Below are positions 1 through 8,671 of a DNA stretch of 64,000 nt, piece by piece. This DNA is from UBA4742 sp963734965 (lineage in GTDB: Bacteria > Actinomycetota > Acidimicrobiia > Acidimicrobiales > Acidimicrobilacustridaceae), in NCBI GenBank assembly GCA_963734965.1, contig CAVTJK010000004.1, positions 930,001 to 994,000 of the forward strand. Reading direction: 5' to 3'. Numbering within the stretch: position 1 is the first letter of the stretch; each line of letters begins with the position of its first letter. The notes under the pieces were generated by a model. The model ran no database searches, had not been told where the DNA came from, and saw nothing but the letters and a program-made list of their open reading frames with translations. The position numbers were made by a program, and so were the translations under genes.

Positions 1-647
1 AGCACCGGATCGAGCAGGCCGCCACCGCCCTGAGCGCGGAGTTGGCGCTCGACGCCGGGGCCGTCGTGCCCCTCGTTGCCGACGTCAGCACGCAGGAGGG
101 CGCGACCGACCTGGTCACCGGCGCCGTCGACGCCTTCGGTGGCGTCGACATCCTGATCGCCAACGCCGGAGGACCGCCGCCGGGCACCTTCGCCACCACC
201 GCCTTCGAGGCCTACGCCCCCGCCCTCGATCTGAACCTGCTCTCGGTCGTGGCCATGTGCCAGGCCGCGGTGCCGCCGATGCAGGAGCGAGGCTGGGGTC
301 GCGTCGTGGCCATCACCTCGATCTCGGTACGCCAGCCGATCGGTGGGCTCATCCTGTCCAACACGGCGCGCGCCGGAGCCACTGGCTTCCTCAAGACACT
401 GGCCCTCGAGGTCGCAGGCGACGGCGTGACGGTCAACTCGCTGCAGCCGGGATCGCACGACACCGATCGCCTGCGCTCGCTCTACGGTGGTGACCTCTCC
501 AGCGCGGCAACGGCCACCCCGACTGGCGAGGTCGGCCGACCCGAGGACTTCGGCGCCCTGGCTGCGTTCCTGTGCAGCGACCACGCCCGCTTCGTCACCG
601 GGGCCGCCATCCCGGTCGACGGTGGCGCCTACCGCGCCCTGTTGTGA
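1..647 (+). CDS. SDR family oxidoreductase, 5'-truncated by window edge
   Basis: Short-chain dehydrogenase/reductase fold, predicted NAD(P)-dependent and cytosolic. The frame is open from base 3 to the window edge, so the N-terminal cofactor-binding Gly-rich loop is missing here. The NAG motif (LIANAGG) is present, as is a C-terminal FVTGAAIPVDGG segment typical of the family. The catalytic YxxxK position reads SNTAR: the Tyr aligns with Ser and the Lys with Arg. I recall an SDR subfamily with the same SNxxR substitution, so this is probably not an error, but the canonical mechanism cannot be assumed. Substrate unknown. A Dabb-domain gene follows 46 bp downstream on the same strand. Confidence 0.85.
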   Translation, partial: HRIEQAATALSAELALDAGAVVPLVADVSTQEGATDLVTGAVDAFGGVDILIANAGGPPPGTFATTAFEAYAPALDLNLLSVVAMCQAAVPPMQERGWGRVVAITSISVRQPIGGLILSNTARAGATGFLKTLALEVAGDGVTVNSLQPGSHDTDRLRSLYGGDLSSAATATPTGEVGRPEDFGALAAFLCSDHARFVTGAAIPVDGGAYRALL

Positions 648-693
648 TCGGTCCCGATCGCATCGTCCACCCACCGACCCGAGGAGGCTGACC

Positions 694-990
694 GTGCTCC
701 GTCACGTCGCCCTTTTCCGCTTCACCGCTGACTCGAGTGCCGAGCAGCGCCAGGCCATCTTCACGGCCTTGCGCACGCTGCCCGATCACATCCCCGAGCT
801 CCGGAACTACCAGGTCGGGCTCGACGCCGGCCTCGTCGACGGCAACTGGGACGGTGTGGCCGTCGCTGACTGTGACGATGTGGCCGGCTGGGAGGCCTAC
901 AACGCCGACGCCGAGCACCAACGGATCATCGCCGAGCTGATCCGGCCCATCCTGGCCGACCGAGCCGCCATCCAGTACGAGGTCAGCTGA
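694..990 (+). CDS. Dabb family (stress-responsive alpha/beta barrel) protein
   Basis: A 98-residue protein with the dimeric alpha+beta barrel pattern: N-terminal LRHVALFRF, a central region with paired helices, and the terminal AIQYEV strand. Family members are small cytosolic proteins, some binding or converting aromatic or polyketide ligands; no specific substrate can be read here. I chose the GTG at 694 because a strong Shine-Dalgarno (GAGGAGG, 681-687) sits 6 bp upstream and the protein begins exactly at the domain. It probably forms an operon with the SDR gene. Its 3' end overlaps the convergent RNA-ligase-like gene by 8 bp. Confidence 0.8.
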   Translation: MLRHVALFRFTADSSAEQRQAIFTALRTLPDHIPELRNYQVGLDAGLVDGNWDGVAVADCDDVAGWEAYNADAEHQRIIAELIRPILADRAAIQYEVS

Positions 991-1891
991 GTCGATCGGC
1001 GGCGGCCGAGTGCCAGGCCGCCAGCAGGTGGTCGTCGACTCCATCGCCGCCCACCTCGGGCGCGAGGTGGACCGAATCGACCTCGGCGACTGACGCGTCG
1101 GCCCACCCCCGCACCACACCGACGACCTGGCCCTCGCGACGAGCGACGACCACGAGCGGCCTCGGCCCCTCGGAACCAGCCGATGAATCGACTGCCCCAG
1201 CCGAGCCCGCGGCGTCGGCCGGCACCGGGCCAGGGGTGGATGCCGGGTCAGACGGAGATGCCGTCCAGGCGACGACCGCCGACTCGGCCTCGGGATCGAT
1301 CAGCGCGCTCGGGGTCAGCTCGAGCTCGAGCCCGCCGCGACCCACGATGATCCTCGGGCCCAGCGCCACGTCGGCGACCGGCACCCAACGGCTGGCGCCC
1401 GCGTCGCGGCGCTCCTGCAGCAGGTGGATCCGCTCGAAGCGAGCGGACTCGCCCGTCCAGTCCACGGCCGACGCCACCACGGCGGCCAGGCGATCATCGT
1501 CGCCGCCGGTCGTGACGGTCACGTGGGGTACGAAGTCGTGATCGAGGGTCCGTTCGAGGGGAGGCCGGAAGATCTCGTCGCGCAACCGACCCAGCCGGGC
1601 GGCGTTGGCGTCGTCGCCTCGGACGGCCAGATAGCCGACGTGCTCGTCGCTGGCGAAGGTGGTGACGGGCCCCAGGACCAGGTCGATCGGGACGACCGAA
1701 GCGGCCGCGGCGCGCATGACGGCCAGCGCCGAGGCCACGTTGTCCGTCCGGACGTTGACGGGTGGCACGAGGGTGATGTGAGGAGCGACCCGGTCGAGCA
1801 TGGGATCGCCGAAGGCCCGCCGGAGGCCGTCGATGGCGTCGGCCAACGGCGAGGGCACGAGCAGGACGACGCCGAGACGGAGGTGAGCCAC
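983..1891 (-). CDS. 2'-5' RNA ligase / 2H phosphoesterase family protein with C-terminal extension
   Basis: 302 residues. The N-terminal ~175 residues show the two HxT motifs of the 2H phosphoesterase fold (PHITLVPP near residue 37, PHVTVT near 122), so this half should act on 2'-5' or cyclic phosphodiester ends in RNA or nucleotides. A low-complexity Ala/Ser/Pro linker follows. The last ~70 residues (LVVVARREGQVVGVVRGW, then AEVDSVHLAPE) resemble part of a GNAT acetyltransferase core. The fusion is unusual. The gene is convergent with the Dabb gene (8 bp overlap) and divergent from ppk2. Confidence 0.75.
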   Translation of the reverse strand: MAHLRLGVVLLVPSPLADAIDGLRRAFGDPMLDRVAPHITLVPPVNVRTDNVASALAVMRAAAASVVPIDLVLGPVTTFASDEHVGYLAVRGDDANAARLGRLRDEIFRPPLERTLDHDFVPHVTVTTGGDDDRLAAVVASAVDWTGESARFERIHLLQERRDAGASRWVPVADVALGPRIIVGRGGLELELTPSALIDPEAESAVVAWTASPSDPASTPGPVPADAAGSAGAVDSSAGSEGPRPLVVVARREGQVVGVVRGWADASVAEVDSVHLAPEVGGDGVDDHLLAAWHSAAADRLS

Positions 1892-1976
1892 GGCGAGAGA
1901 CTATCGACGCGCCCTGCAGCGCTGATCGAGGGTGCTGATCGCGGTGCGCGGGTCGCGTTTGGACCACGATGGGGTC

Positions 1977-2783
1977 ATGGATACCGACCAGTTCCGGGTC
2001 AAGCCCGAGACCAGCGTGGACCTGCCCAAGGCGACGACCCAGCCACCCGAGGGCGCGCCGTCCAAGGACGAGGCCAAGATCAAGACCGACGAGCTGGCCG
2101 AGCGCCTGCTCGGGCTCCAGCAGCTGCTCTACGCCAGCGGATCGTGCAAGCTGCTGGTCGTGCTGCAGGGCATGGACTCGTCCGGCAAGGACGGCACCAT
2201 CAAGCACGTGTTCAAGATGGTGAACCCCCTTGGGGTCCGGGTCGCCAACTTCAAGCGCCCCAACGACGTCGAGCTGTCCCACGACTACCTCTGGCGGGTG
2301 CACCACAACTGCCCGCGCAGCGGCGAGGTGGCCATCTTCAATCGCAGCCACTACGAGGACGTGCTCGTCGTCCGAGTGCACGACCTCGTGCCCAAGCACG
2401 TCTGGAAGAAGCGCTACGACCAGATCCGAGACTTCGAGCAGATGCTCGTCGACGAGGGCACCGTCATCCGCAAGTTCTTCCTGCACATCTCGCGTGACGA
2501 GCAGAAGGCCCGCCTGCAGGAACGCCTCGACAACCCCGCCAAGCACTGGAAGTTCGAGCACGGCGACATCGAGGAGCGCCAGTACTGGGACGACTACACC
2601 GCCGCCTACGAGGACGCGCTGGCCAAGACGTCGACCAGCGACGCGCCGTGGTTCATCGTCCCCGGCGACCGCAAGTGGTATCGCAACCTGGTCATCTCCA
2701 GCGTGCTGGTCGACACGCTCGAGTCGCTCGAACTGTCCTACCCCGACCCGGCCCCCGACCTCGACCAGATCAAGATCACCTGA
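1977..2783 (+). CDS. ppk2: Polyphosphate kinase 2 family (polyphosphate:nucleotide phosphotransferase)
   Basis: A 268-residue PPK2-family enzyme transferring phosphate between inorganic polyphosphate and nucleotides. Walker A is GMDSSGKDG, and the Walker B region is FNRSHYEDVLVVRVH. The lid region (RDEQKARLQERL, then KHWKFEHGDIEER) is also typical. The sequence is closest in feel to the class III / PPK2-related group that makes nucleoside di- or triphosphates from AMP/ADP. I chose ATG 1977 (MDTDQFRV) because the upstream in-frame extension has no family character. Cytosolic; role in polyphosphate and energy storage. A hairpin at 2815-2833 follows. Confidence 0.92.
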   Translation: MDTDQFRVKPETSVDLPKATTQPPEGAPSKDEAKIKTDELAERLLGLQQLLYASGSCKLLVVLQGMDSSGKDGTIKHVFKMVNPLGVRVANFKRPNDVELSHDYLWRVHHNCPRSGEVAIFNRSHYEDVLVVRVHDLVPKHVWKKRYDQIRDFEQMLVDEGTVIRKFFLHISRDEQKARLQERLDNPAKHWKFEHGDIEERQYWDDYTAAYEDALAKTSTSDAPWFIVPGDRKWYRNLVISSVLVDTLESLELSYPDPAPDLDQIKIT

Positions 2784-2814
2784 CCATCGCCTCCTGGCGC
2801 GGTCCGTTCTCCCC

Positions 2815-2833
2815 GGGCGCGCGGCACGCGCCC
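2815..2833. terminator. Hairpin between ppk2 and the DUF222 gene
   Basis: Perfect 7-bp GC stem (GGGCGCG / CGCGCCC) with a 5-nt loop, 30 bp after the ppk2 stop. It lies in a convergent intergenic gap, so it could stop transcription from either side. There is no U-tract, so termination strength is uncertain. Confidence 0.4.
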
Positions 2834-2869
2834 TGCCGTCGCGACCAGGTCGCTCGTGGTCGACGCCGG

Positions 2870-4160
2870 TCACGGCGGGTCCGGACCATCGGGTGCTGCG
2901 TCGCGTGCCTGGTCCGGTGGGGTGAAGGTCCAGTGACCGGGTCCCCCTGAGAGCTTCCATCCTTTGCGGTGCTTCTTGTCGTGGTGGTCGAAGTGGCAGA
3001 GCCGGCCGAGGTTGGCGTAGCTGGTGGGGCCGTGCTCTTCGACGGGGATGATGTGGTCGATCTGGAGTCCGGTGGTGGCGTTGCAGCCGGGCACGATGCA
3101 TTCGCGGTCGCGGGCTTCGAGGGCGACGCGCAACATGGTGGGGATGTGGCGGGTCATCGAGCAATACGAGCGGATGTCGACCCCGTCGGTGATGAGGGCG
3201 TGCCACACGGCCTCGGGGGCGTAGTCATAGAGCAGGGACACAGGTACCGGCCCGACGCCGGGGATCTCACACGTCTCGCCGGCTTGGGTGTGACCTCGTA
3301 GCAGCGCCTGGATGTCGATGAGCACGGTGAAGCTGGGCTTGCGGGACTTGGGCCACTTCGCCTTCTTGTCGATTCGCGTGTCGTGCCGCCGTCGCACTCG
3401 TCCTCACCGTCGTCGTGGTCGCCGTCGCAGCTCGTCGGTGCCGGCCAGTGACGCGTCGGCCAGGGCTTCCAACGCGTCAGCCCGGTAGGCGTCAGAGGAC
3501 TCGTTTCGACCTTCGAGGCGGGCCTGATCGAAGGCGCCTGCTTCTGAACGGAGCCAGCGCACCCAGCACCTTGGCGCCCACGTCGACGGTGAGTCGGCCG
3601 TCCAGACGGAAGGTGCCGTCGTGGTCTGTCCAGTGCCGCAACGAACCGGTTTCGGTGGATCCTGTCGTGACGGGCCCTCGTCGTTTGCACCGTTGGCCGC
3701 GTGCTCCACCGATCGACACGACTGCTTGAGCTTGGACAACCCGTCGGTCTTCGCCGTCTCGAGCAGCTTCGACTCCGACGACGGATCGGCGACCACCGCT
3801 TTGGAGATGGCATGGGCCTGTTGCCCGGTGAGCTCCCCCGAGCGCACCTTGACCTCCACCCCGGGACAATCGACCAGGTTCTCGGCCGTCTCCAACACGG
3901 CGATGGCCTCGGCCACCGAGCACTTGGTCACCGACGCCAACCACTCCGCCGCGCTGCGATGCCCACGATGGCGCCACGCCCCCGACTGCGCCACCCGGGT
4001 CGCCGCCACCATCCGCACACCCGCGGCCAGATTGATGATGGCCGTCGCCTCCCGCACCACGGCGTCGGCGTCGGTCGCGGTCAACGGCCCGGCGTCGAAC
4101 CCCGCCGCGTACTCAGCCAGTTCAGTTCGCACAGCCGCCAAGCTCCGCATGAAAGCCATG
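2870..4160 (-). pseudogene. DUF222/HNH endonuclease (13E12-repeat family), frameshifted
   Basis: Domains are split over shifting frames. The N-terminal DUF222 part starts at ATG 4160 (MAFMRSLAAVRTEL). The frame moves near 3640, where RHWTDHDGTFRLDGRL appears in another frame, returns near 3545 (EAGAFDQARLEGRNES), and shifts again near 3405 into the HNH domain. That domain carries DRECIVPGC, LQIDHIIPVEEHG and LCHFDHHDKKH, the HNH/zinc signature. The whole would be about 430 residues, matching the intact homologue at 36406-37713. Three indels could be real decay or sequence error. Family members occur as multicopy genes in actinobacteria. An SOS-box-like palindrome lies just upstream of the start. 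Confidence 0.75.
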
Positions 4161-4168
4161 CTATCAAC

Positions 4169-4182
4169 GAACATCTGTTCAC
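4169..4182 (-). promoter_or_regulatory. SOS-box-like palindrome upstream of the DUF222/HNH gene
   Basis: The + strand reads CGAACATCTGTTCA, with GAAC/GTTC arms around a 4-nt spacer. It matches the actinobacterial LexA consensus CGAAC-N4-GTTCG at all but the last base. It ends 9 bp upstream of ATG 4160. The second DUF222/HNH gene has a comparable site in the same position. Confidence 0.5.
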
Positions 4183-4282
4183 CACAACATTCATTTCCAA
4201 TAAGTTTGAATCTTTTTCTGGGTTTCCACGACGGGAGCAAAGGGTCGAGCCGGTCACGGGTCAGATCGACCAAGATCTACCG

Positions 4283-5249
4283 GTGGCTGCGCTCTACCCC
4301 CCGATCGAGCCGTACGAGCACGGGTTCCTCGATGTCGGGGATGGCAACCAGGTCTACTGGGAGGAGTGCGGGAACCCGGGTGGACGACCGGCGGTCGTCC
4401 TGCACGGCGGGCCCGGGTCTGGCTGCACGTCCGGCCCGCGTCGCTTCTTCGACCCCGATCTCTACCGGATCATCCTGTTCGACCAACGCGGCTGTGGTCG
4501 CAGCCTGCCCAATGCCGCTGATCCCGCGGTCGACCTGTCGGTCAACACGACCGCCCACCTGCTCGCCGACCTCGAGCGCCTGCGAACGCACCTGAACGTC
4601 GATCGGTGGTTGGTCCTCGGCCACTCGTGGGGATCGACGCTGGGCCTGGCCTACGCCGAGCGCAACCGCGACCGAGTGACCGCCGTCGTCCTGGTCGCGG
4701 TGACGGCCGGCCGCCGATCCGAGGTCGACTGGCTCTACCGCGGCGGAGCGGCCCACTCGCTGCCGGAGCATTGGCAACGGTTCCGAGCCGGGGTGCCCGA
4801 GTCCGAGCGGGACGGCGATCTGGTCGCCGCCTACCGGCGCCGGCTCGAGGACCCCGATCCCGACGTGCGAACCGAGGCGGCGCGGGCCTGGTCCGACTGG
4901 GATTGGGCGGTGTCATCGATCGATCCCTCGATCGCACCGTCGGGACGGTGGACCGACCCCGAGTTCCTGCTCGCCCGGGCCCGCATCTGCGCTCACTACT
5001 TCCATCACGACATGTGGCTCGCCGATGGCGAGCTGCTGACCGGCGCCGGGACGCTCGCCGACCTACCGGGTGTCCTCATCAACGGTCGCCTCGACCTCGG
5101 CGGCCTCCCCTCCACCGCGTCGGACCTGGCTCGGCGTCTGGCCCGGCAGCGAGACGGTCATCGTCGAGGGCGCCGGCCACTCGACGGCCGACGAGGCGAT
5201 GGTCGACGCCATCGTCGCCGCCACCGATCGCCTGGCTCGCCGCTCCTGA
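4283..5249 (+). CDS. pip: Proline iminopeptidase (alpha/beta hydrolase), one net frameshift near the 3' end
   Basis: Removes N-terminal proline from peptides; cytosolic alpha/beta hydrolase. The oxyanion-hole motif VLHGGPGSG, the following FDQRGCGRS, and the nucleophile elbow GHSWGS are all present and typical of the S33 proline iminopeptidases. GTG 4283 gives the family start (ALYPPIEPYEHG). The frame is lost around 5100-5125. The rest of the protein (SETVIVEGAGHSTADE, carrying the catalytic His) continues in another frame to TGA 5247-5249. The span is one base off a multiple of three, which suggests a single-base error rather than decay. Confidence 0.8.
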
Positions 5250-5328
5250 CGGACCGGTCACAATCGCCTTCGGCGAAAGGCTCGGGACCCGAGCCGCGCT
5301 CGGTGCGCGCTTCTGGCAGGCTCGGTGC

Positions 5329-5840
5329 ATGGAGATCCGGGCCTGGCAAGGTGACATCACCACGCTGGACGTCGATGCCATCGTCAACGCCGCCAACACC
5401 GCGCTTGGCACGCGGCAGCGGCGTCTGCGGTGCCATCTTCGACGCCGCCGGGCCGGGACTCGATCGTCGCCTGCGACGCCATCGGCGGTTGCGACACGGG
5501 CGACGCCGTGGCCACATCGGGCTTCGACCTGCCGGCGACGTGGGTCATCCACGCCGTCGGACCGATCTGGGATGGTGGCCACGCCGGCGAAGCGGATCAG
5601 CTGGCGTCGTGCTATCGCCGCGTGCTCGAGGTCGCAGCCGAGGTCGGTGCGCGGTCGGTGGCCATACCCGCGATCTCGACGGGGGTCTTCGGATTCCCCG
5701 CCGATCAGGCCGCCGAGATCGCGGTGGGCACGTTGCGGGCGGCGGCACCGACGTCGCCAGCGATCGACGAGGTGGTGCTCGTCGCCTTCGACGACCAGAC
5801 CGCCCAGCGCTACGAGGCCATCCTCCACGACCGGGGTTGA
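5329..5840 (+). CDS. Macro domain protein (ADP-ribose-binding / deacetylase type), two frameshifts
   Basis: Starts MEIRAWQGDITTLDVDAIVNAAN, the classic macro-domain opening (GDIT, then DAIVNAAN) with the conserved Asn. After NTALG the frame slips near 5412 to read GSGVCGAIFDAAG. It slips again near 5450 to CDAIGGCDTGDAVAT, WVIHAVGPIWDGG and SVAIPAISTGVFGFP, all family hallmarks. Reassembled length is ~170 residues, normal for the O-acetyl-ADP-ribose deacetylase class. It should bind ADP-ribose derivatives and hydrolyse them in the cytosol. The frameshifts are probably sequencing errors. Confidence 0.8.
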
Positions 5841-5897
5841 CGCCCCGCCGGCGAAATGCCCGCAGCGGGAACGGCCCCGGATGCGACGATCGTCCCC

Positions 5898-6656
5898 ATG
5901 GCCAGGTCCTTCGACGAGCTCGTCGCCGAGGCCGAAGCGGCGCCGATCGACGGATGGGACTTCAGCTGGCTCGAGGGGCGGGCGACCGAGGAACGGCCGG
6001 GCTGGCACTACTCAGCCAAGGTCGCCGAGCGGATCGAGACGGCCGAGCGCATGCTCGACCTCCAGTGCGGAGGCGGCGAGATGCTGGCCCGCCTGCCGCG
6101 GTTGCCGCCGTTCATGGTCGCAACGGAGGGTTTCGCTCCGAACCTGGCCGTGGCCGCTCGTCGCCTTCGACCGCGCGGCGCCCACGTGATCGGCGCCCAT
6201 GACGATCGTCCCGCGCTGCCCTTCGCCGCCGACAGCTTCGATCTGGTCACGAGCCGTCATCCCGTGCAGACGTGGTGGACCGAGATCGCCCGCGTGCTCC
6301 GCCCCGGCGGCCGGTTCTTCTCACAGCAGGTCGGTCCGCACAGCCTGCGCAGCCTGAGCGAGCTCCTGATGGGCCCGCTACCGCCGAGCTCACGACGAGA
6401 TCCTCACCGGGCTCGCCGGGCAGCCGAGGCCGCGGGTCTGAGGGTCGACGACATCCGCGAAGCGCGGCTGCGGACCGTCTTCGACGATGTGGGCGCCGTC
6501 GTGTACTTCCTCCACCTGGTGATCTGGATCGTCCCCGGTTTCACCGTCGACCGCTATCGCGTCGAGCTGCGCGCCCTGCACGATCAGATCCAACGCGAAG
6601 GTCCGTTCGTCACCTACGCCACTCGATTCCTCATCGAGGCGACCAAGCCGGGCTGA
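5898..6656 (+). CDS. Class I SAM-dependent methyltransferase
   Basis: 252 residues from ATG 5898 (MARSFDELVAEAEA). A Rossmann methyltransferase: motif I appears as MLDLQCGGGEM, an acidic strand end follows, then SFDLVTSRH (motif IV) and IARVLRPGGRFFSQQ (post-motif). Methyltransf_11 type; the acceptor cannot be deduced. The ATG is preferred over the upstream in-frame start at 5856 because the extra residues are low complexity. The stop lies 10 bp from the convergent ABC permease stop. Confidence 0.8.
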   Translation: MARSFDELVAEAEAAPIDGWDFSWLEGRATEERPGWHYSAKVAERIETAERMLDLQCGGGEMLARLPRLPPFMVATEGFAPNLAVAARRLRPRGAHVIGAHDDRPALPFAADSFDLVTSRHPVQTWWTEIARVLRPGGRFFSQQVGPHSLRSLSELLMGPLPPSSRRDPHRARRAAEAAGLRVDDIREARLRTVFDDVGAVVYFLHLVIWIVPGFTVDRYRVELRALHDQIQREGPFVTYATRFLIEATKPG

Positions 6657-6665
6657 TGGCCGGGC

Positions 6666-7544
6666 TCAGTTCGTCGTGCGCTTGCGCAGCAGCGATGTGG
6701 CCAGTGGGGCGCAGACGGCGATGATGACCGCGCTCCACGTCACGGCCATGAACACGGGGTGCTGGGCCGGGAACGCGTGGGTCAGCGCCGCCGGGTTCGG
6801 GTTGCCGAACAGCTCGCGGCACGAGCCGGCCACGGCCGAGACCGGGTTCCAGTCGGCGATGATCCGCAGCCAGTGCGGCAGGCCCTGGCTCGGCACGAAG
6901 CACGTGGACACGAATGCGAGTGGGAACAAGATGATGAGCCCCACCGCCTGCGCCGACTCCGGGTCACTGACCATGAGGCCGATGCACGCCGTGAACCAGC
7001 TCATGGCGTAGGCGAAGAGCACGGCGACGGCCAGGCCGGCGACCACTCCCCCGAGGCCGTTGCCGGCGCGCCAGCCGATGGCCAGCCCTGTGATGAGCAC
7101 GATGGTGGCGCACAGGATGCTGGCCAGGACGTCGGAGAACGTGCGTCCGGCGAGGATTGCACTGCGCGCCATGGGCAGCGTTCGGAACCGGTTGATCACG
7201 CCCGTCGAGAGATCGCTGCTGATCCCGACGGCCGTGCCCATGCTGGCGGTCGTCAGGTTCATGGTGACCAGACCGCCGATGGCGAACGCGGTGTAGCCCC
7301 CGCCACCCGGGATCCGCATGGCGGCACCGAAGATGTAGACGAAGAGCAACGTGAACAAGACGGGTTGCACCGTGGCGTCCGACAGCTGGGCCGGCTCGCG
7401 GGCCACGTGGACGAGGTTGCGCCGCGTGAGCACGACGACGTCGCGTCCCCACTCGGCGGCGCGGCGGACCCAGCCGGGCTCAGCGAGGACGTCGGCCGGC
7501 ACGGCGGCGGCCATGACCGTGGGATCGAGGGTGGTGACGCTCAT
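6666..7544 (-). CDS. ABC-2 type transporter permease (DrrB-like)
   Basis: 292 residues, about six hydrophobic membrane segments after a cytosolic N-terminus (DVVVLTRRNLVHVAREP), matching the daunorubicin-exporter DrrB/ABC-2 family. The segment QPVLFTLLFVYIFGAAM is characteristic of the group. It forms the membrane part of an exporter with the ATPase encoded just upstream; start and stop overlap as ATGA (7541-7544), so they are translationally coupled. Substrate unknown, possibly a drug or lipid. Likely repressed by the divergent TetR protein through the operators at 8596-8660. Confidence 0.88.
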   Translation of the reverse strand: MSVTTLDPTVMAAAVPADVLAEPGWVRRAAEWGRDVVVLTRRNLVHVAREPAQLSDATVQPVLFTLLFVYIFGAAMRIPGGGGYTAFAIGGLVTMNLTTASMGTAVGISSDLSTGVINRFRTLPMARSAILAGRTFSDVLASILCATIVLITGLAIGWRAGNGLGGVVAGLAVAVLFAYAMSWFTACIGLMVSDPESAQAVGLIILFPLAFVSTCFVPSQGLPHWLRIIADWNPVSAVAGSCRELFGNPNPAALTHAFPAQHPVFMAVTWSAVIIAVCAPLATSLLRKRTTN

Positions 7545-8569
7545 GCGGAGACCTCCAGGAGATCGGCACTGCTCTGGTGGGCGGGGGCGGAGACAGAGGG
7601 GAACTCGGACTCGACGCCGTCCTCGGCACCCTCGGCCGGCCGTCCCGTCAGCGTGAAGAAGACGTCGTCGAGCGATGGGTGGTGGATCTGGATGTCGTCG
7701 ACCGAGACGCCGGCGTCGTCGAGGGCCCGGATGATGGCCGTGGCCAGACCGGGCCGGGGGGCCACGGGCGCCTTCAGCCGCCGGCCGCTGTCGGTCGCCT
7801 GGACAACTCCGGACACCAGAGGCGCCAGGGCGCTGACGGCGGCCGCATCGGCCGAGGTCAGGGCGACCTCGAGGTGGTCACCGCCGATCCGAGCCTTGAG
7901 CTCGGCCGCGGTGCCGGACGCGATGACCCTCCCGTGGTCGATGACCGAGATGGCGTCGGCCAAGGCGTCGGCCTCGTCGAGGTACTGCGTCGTGAGCAGC
8001 AGCGTCGTCCCGTCGGCCACGAGATCGCGGATCACGTCCCACATGGCCAGCCGGCTGGTCGGATCGAGACCGGTCGTGGGTTCGTCGAGGAAGAGCACCG
8101 GCGGGCGCGTGACCAGGCTGGCGGCCAGGTCGAGCCGCCGACGCATGCCGCCCGAGTAGGTCTTGACCATCCGGCCGCCGGCGTCGGTCAGACCGAAGCG
8201 CTCGAGCAGTTCGTCGGCCCGAATCAGGGCTTGCGGACGGCGCACCTTGGACAGCTCGCCGACCATCACGAGGTTCTGACGGCCGGTGAGCATCTCGTCG
8301 AGGGTGGCGTCCTGGCCCGTGACCCCGATGAGTCGGCGGACCGCTCGGGCGTCGGTGACGATGTCGAGGCCGGCGATGTGGCCGGCACCCGCGTCGGGGC
8401 GGGTCATGGTGGTCAGCATCCGCACGGTCGTGGACTTGCCGGCCCCGTTCGGTCCGAGCACGCCCAAGATGTGGCCCGCCGGTACGTCCAGGTCGACCCC
8501 GACCACGGCGAGCTGGTCGCCGTAGCGCTTCTCCAGTCCCCTGGCCTCGATCATCGCTCGATCCGTCAT
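7541..8569 (-). CDS. ABC transporter ATP-binding protein (DrrA-like)
   Basis: 342 residues. Walker A is GPNGAGKSTT, signature YSGGMRRRLDLAASL, Walker B VLFLDEPTTGLD, followed by the switch His region. The C-terminal ~90 residues (DHLEVALTSADAAAV, then IHHPSLDDVFFTLTG) form the accessory domain of DrrA-type ATPases. It powers export through the overlapping permease. The first gene of a two-gene operon starting 27 bp from the nearest palindromic operator; its promoter must lie within the operator array, implying direct repression by TetR. Confidence 0.92.
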   Translation of the reverse strand: MTDRAMIEARGLEKRYGDQLAVVGVDLDVPAGHILGVLGPNGAGKSTTVRMLTTMTRPDAGAGHIAGLDIVTDARAVRRLIGVTGQDATLDEMLTGRQNLVMVGELSKVRRPQALIRADELLERFGLTDAGGRMVKTYSGGMRRRLDLAASLVTRPPVLFLDEPTTGLDPTSRLAMWDVIRDLVADGTTLLLTTQYLDEADALADAISVIDHGRVIASGTAAELKARIGGDHLEVALTSADAAAVSALAPLVSGVVQATDSGRRLKAPVAPRPGLATAIIRALDDAGVSVDDIQIHHPSLDDVFFTLTGRPAEGAEDGVESEFPSVSAPAHQSSADLLEVSA

Positions 8570-8595
8570 GTCATCTCCCGGGCGGTCTCGGTCCT

Positions 8596-8660
8596 TCCTT
8601 GCCGGCCGGCAAGGACTTACTTGCCGTACGGTAAGCTACTTACTTGCCGGCCGTCAAGTA
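8596..8660. promoter_or_regulatory. Three tandem palindromic TetR operators
   Basis: Site 1 (8596-8615) is a perfect 20-bp palindrome, TCCTTGCCGG/CCGGCAAGGA. Site 2 (8620-8635, CTTGCCGTACGGTAAG) and site 3 (8641-8660, core CTTGCCGGCCGTCAAG) each have one mismatched pair. Their centres are 22 and 23 bp apart, about two helical turns, so dimers would line up on one DNA face. The array fills the 102-bp gap between the divergent ABC exporter operon and the TetR gene, indicating autoregulation plus exporter repression. CTTGCCGGCCGGCAAG is the consensus. Confidence 0.85.
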
Positions 8661-8671
8661 ACATTGGACAC

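Noticed and set aside
2870..4160. Transposase or insertion element
   Set aside because: DUF222/HNH proteins are nucleases, not transposases, and no terminal inverted repeats or target duplications are visible.
3701..6202. Long reading frame spanning the iminopeptidase and macro-domain region
   Set aside because: It is a fusion of a real gene with out-of-frame reading after a frameshift; only parts show family motifs.
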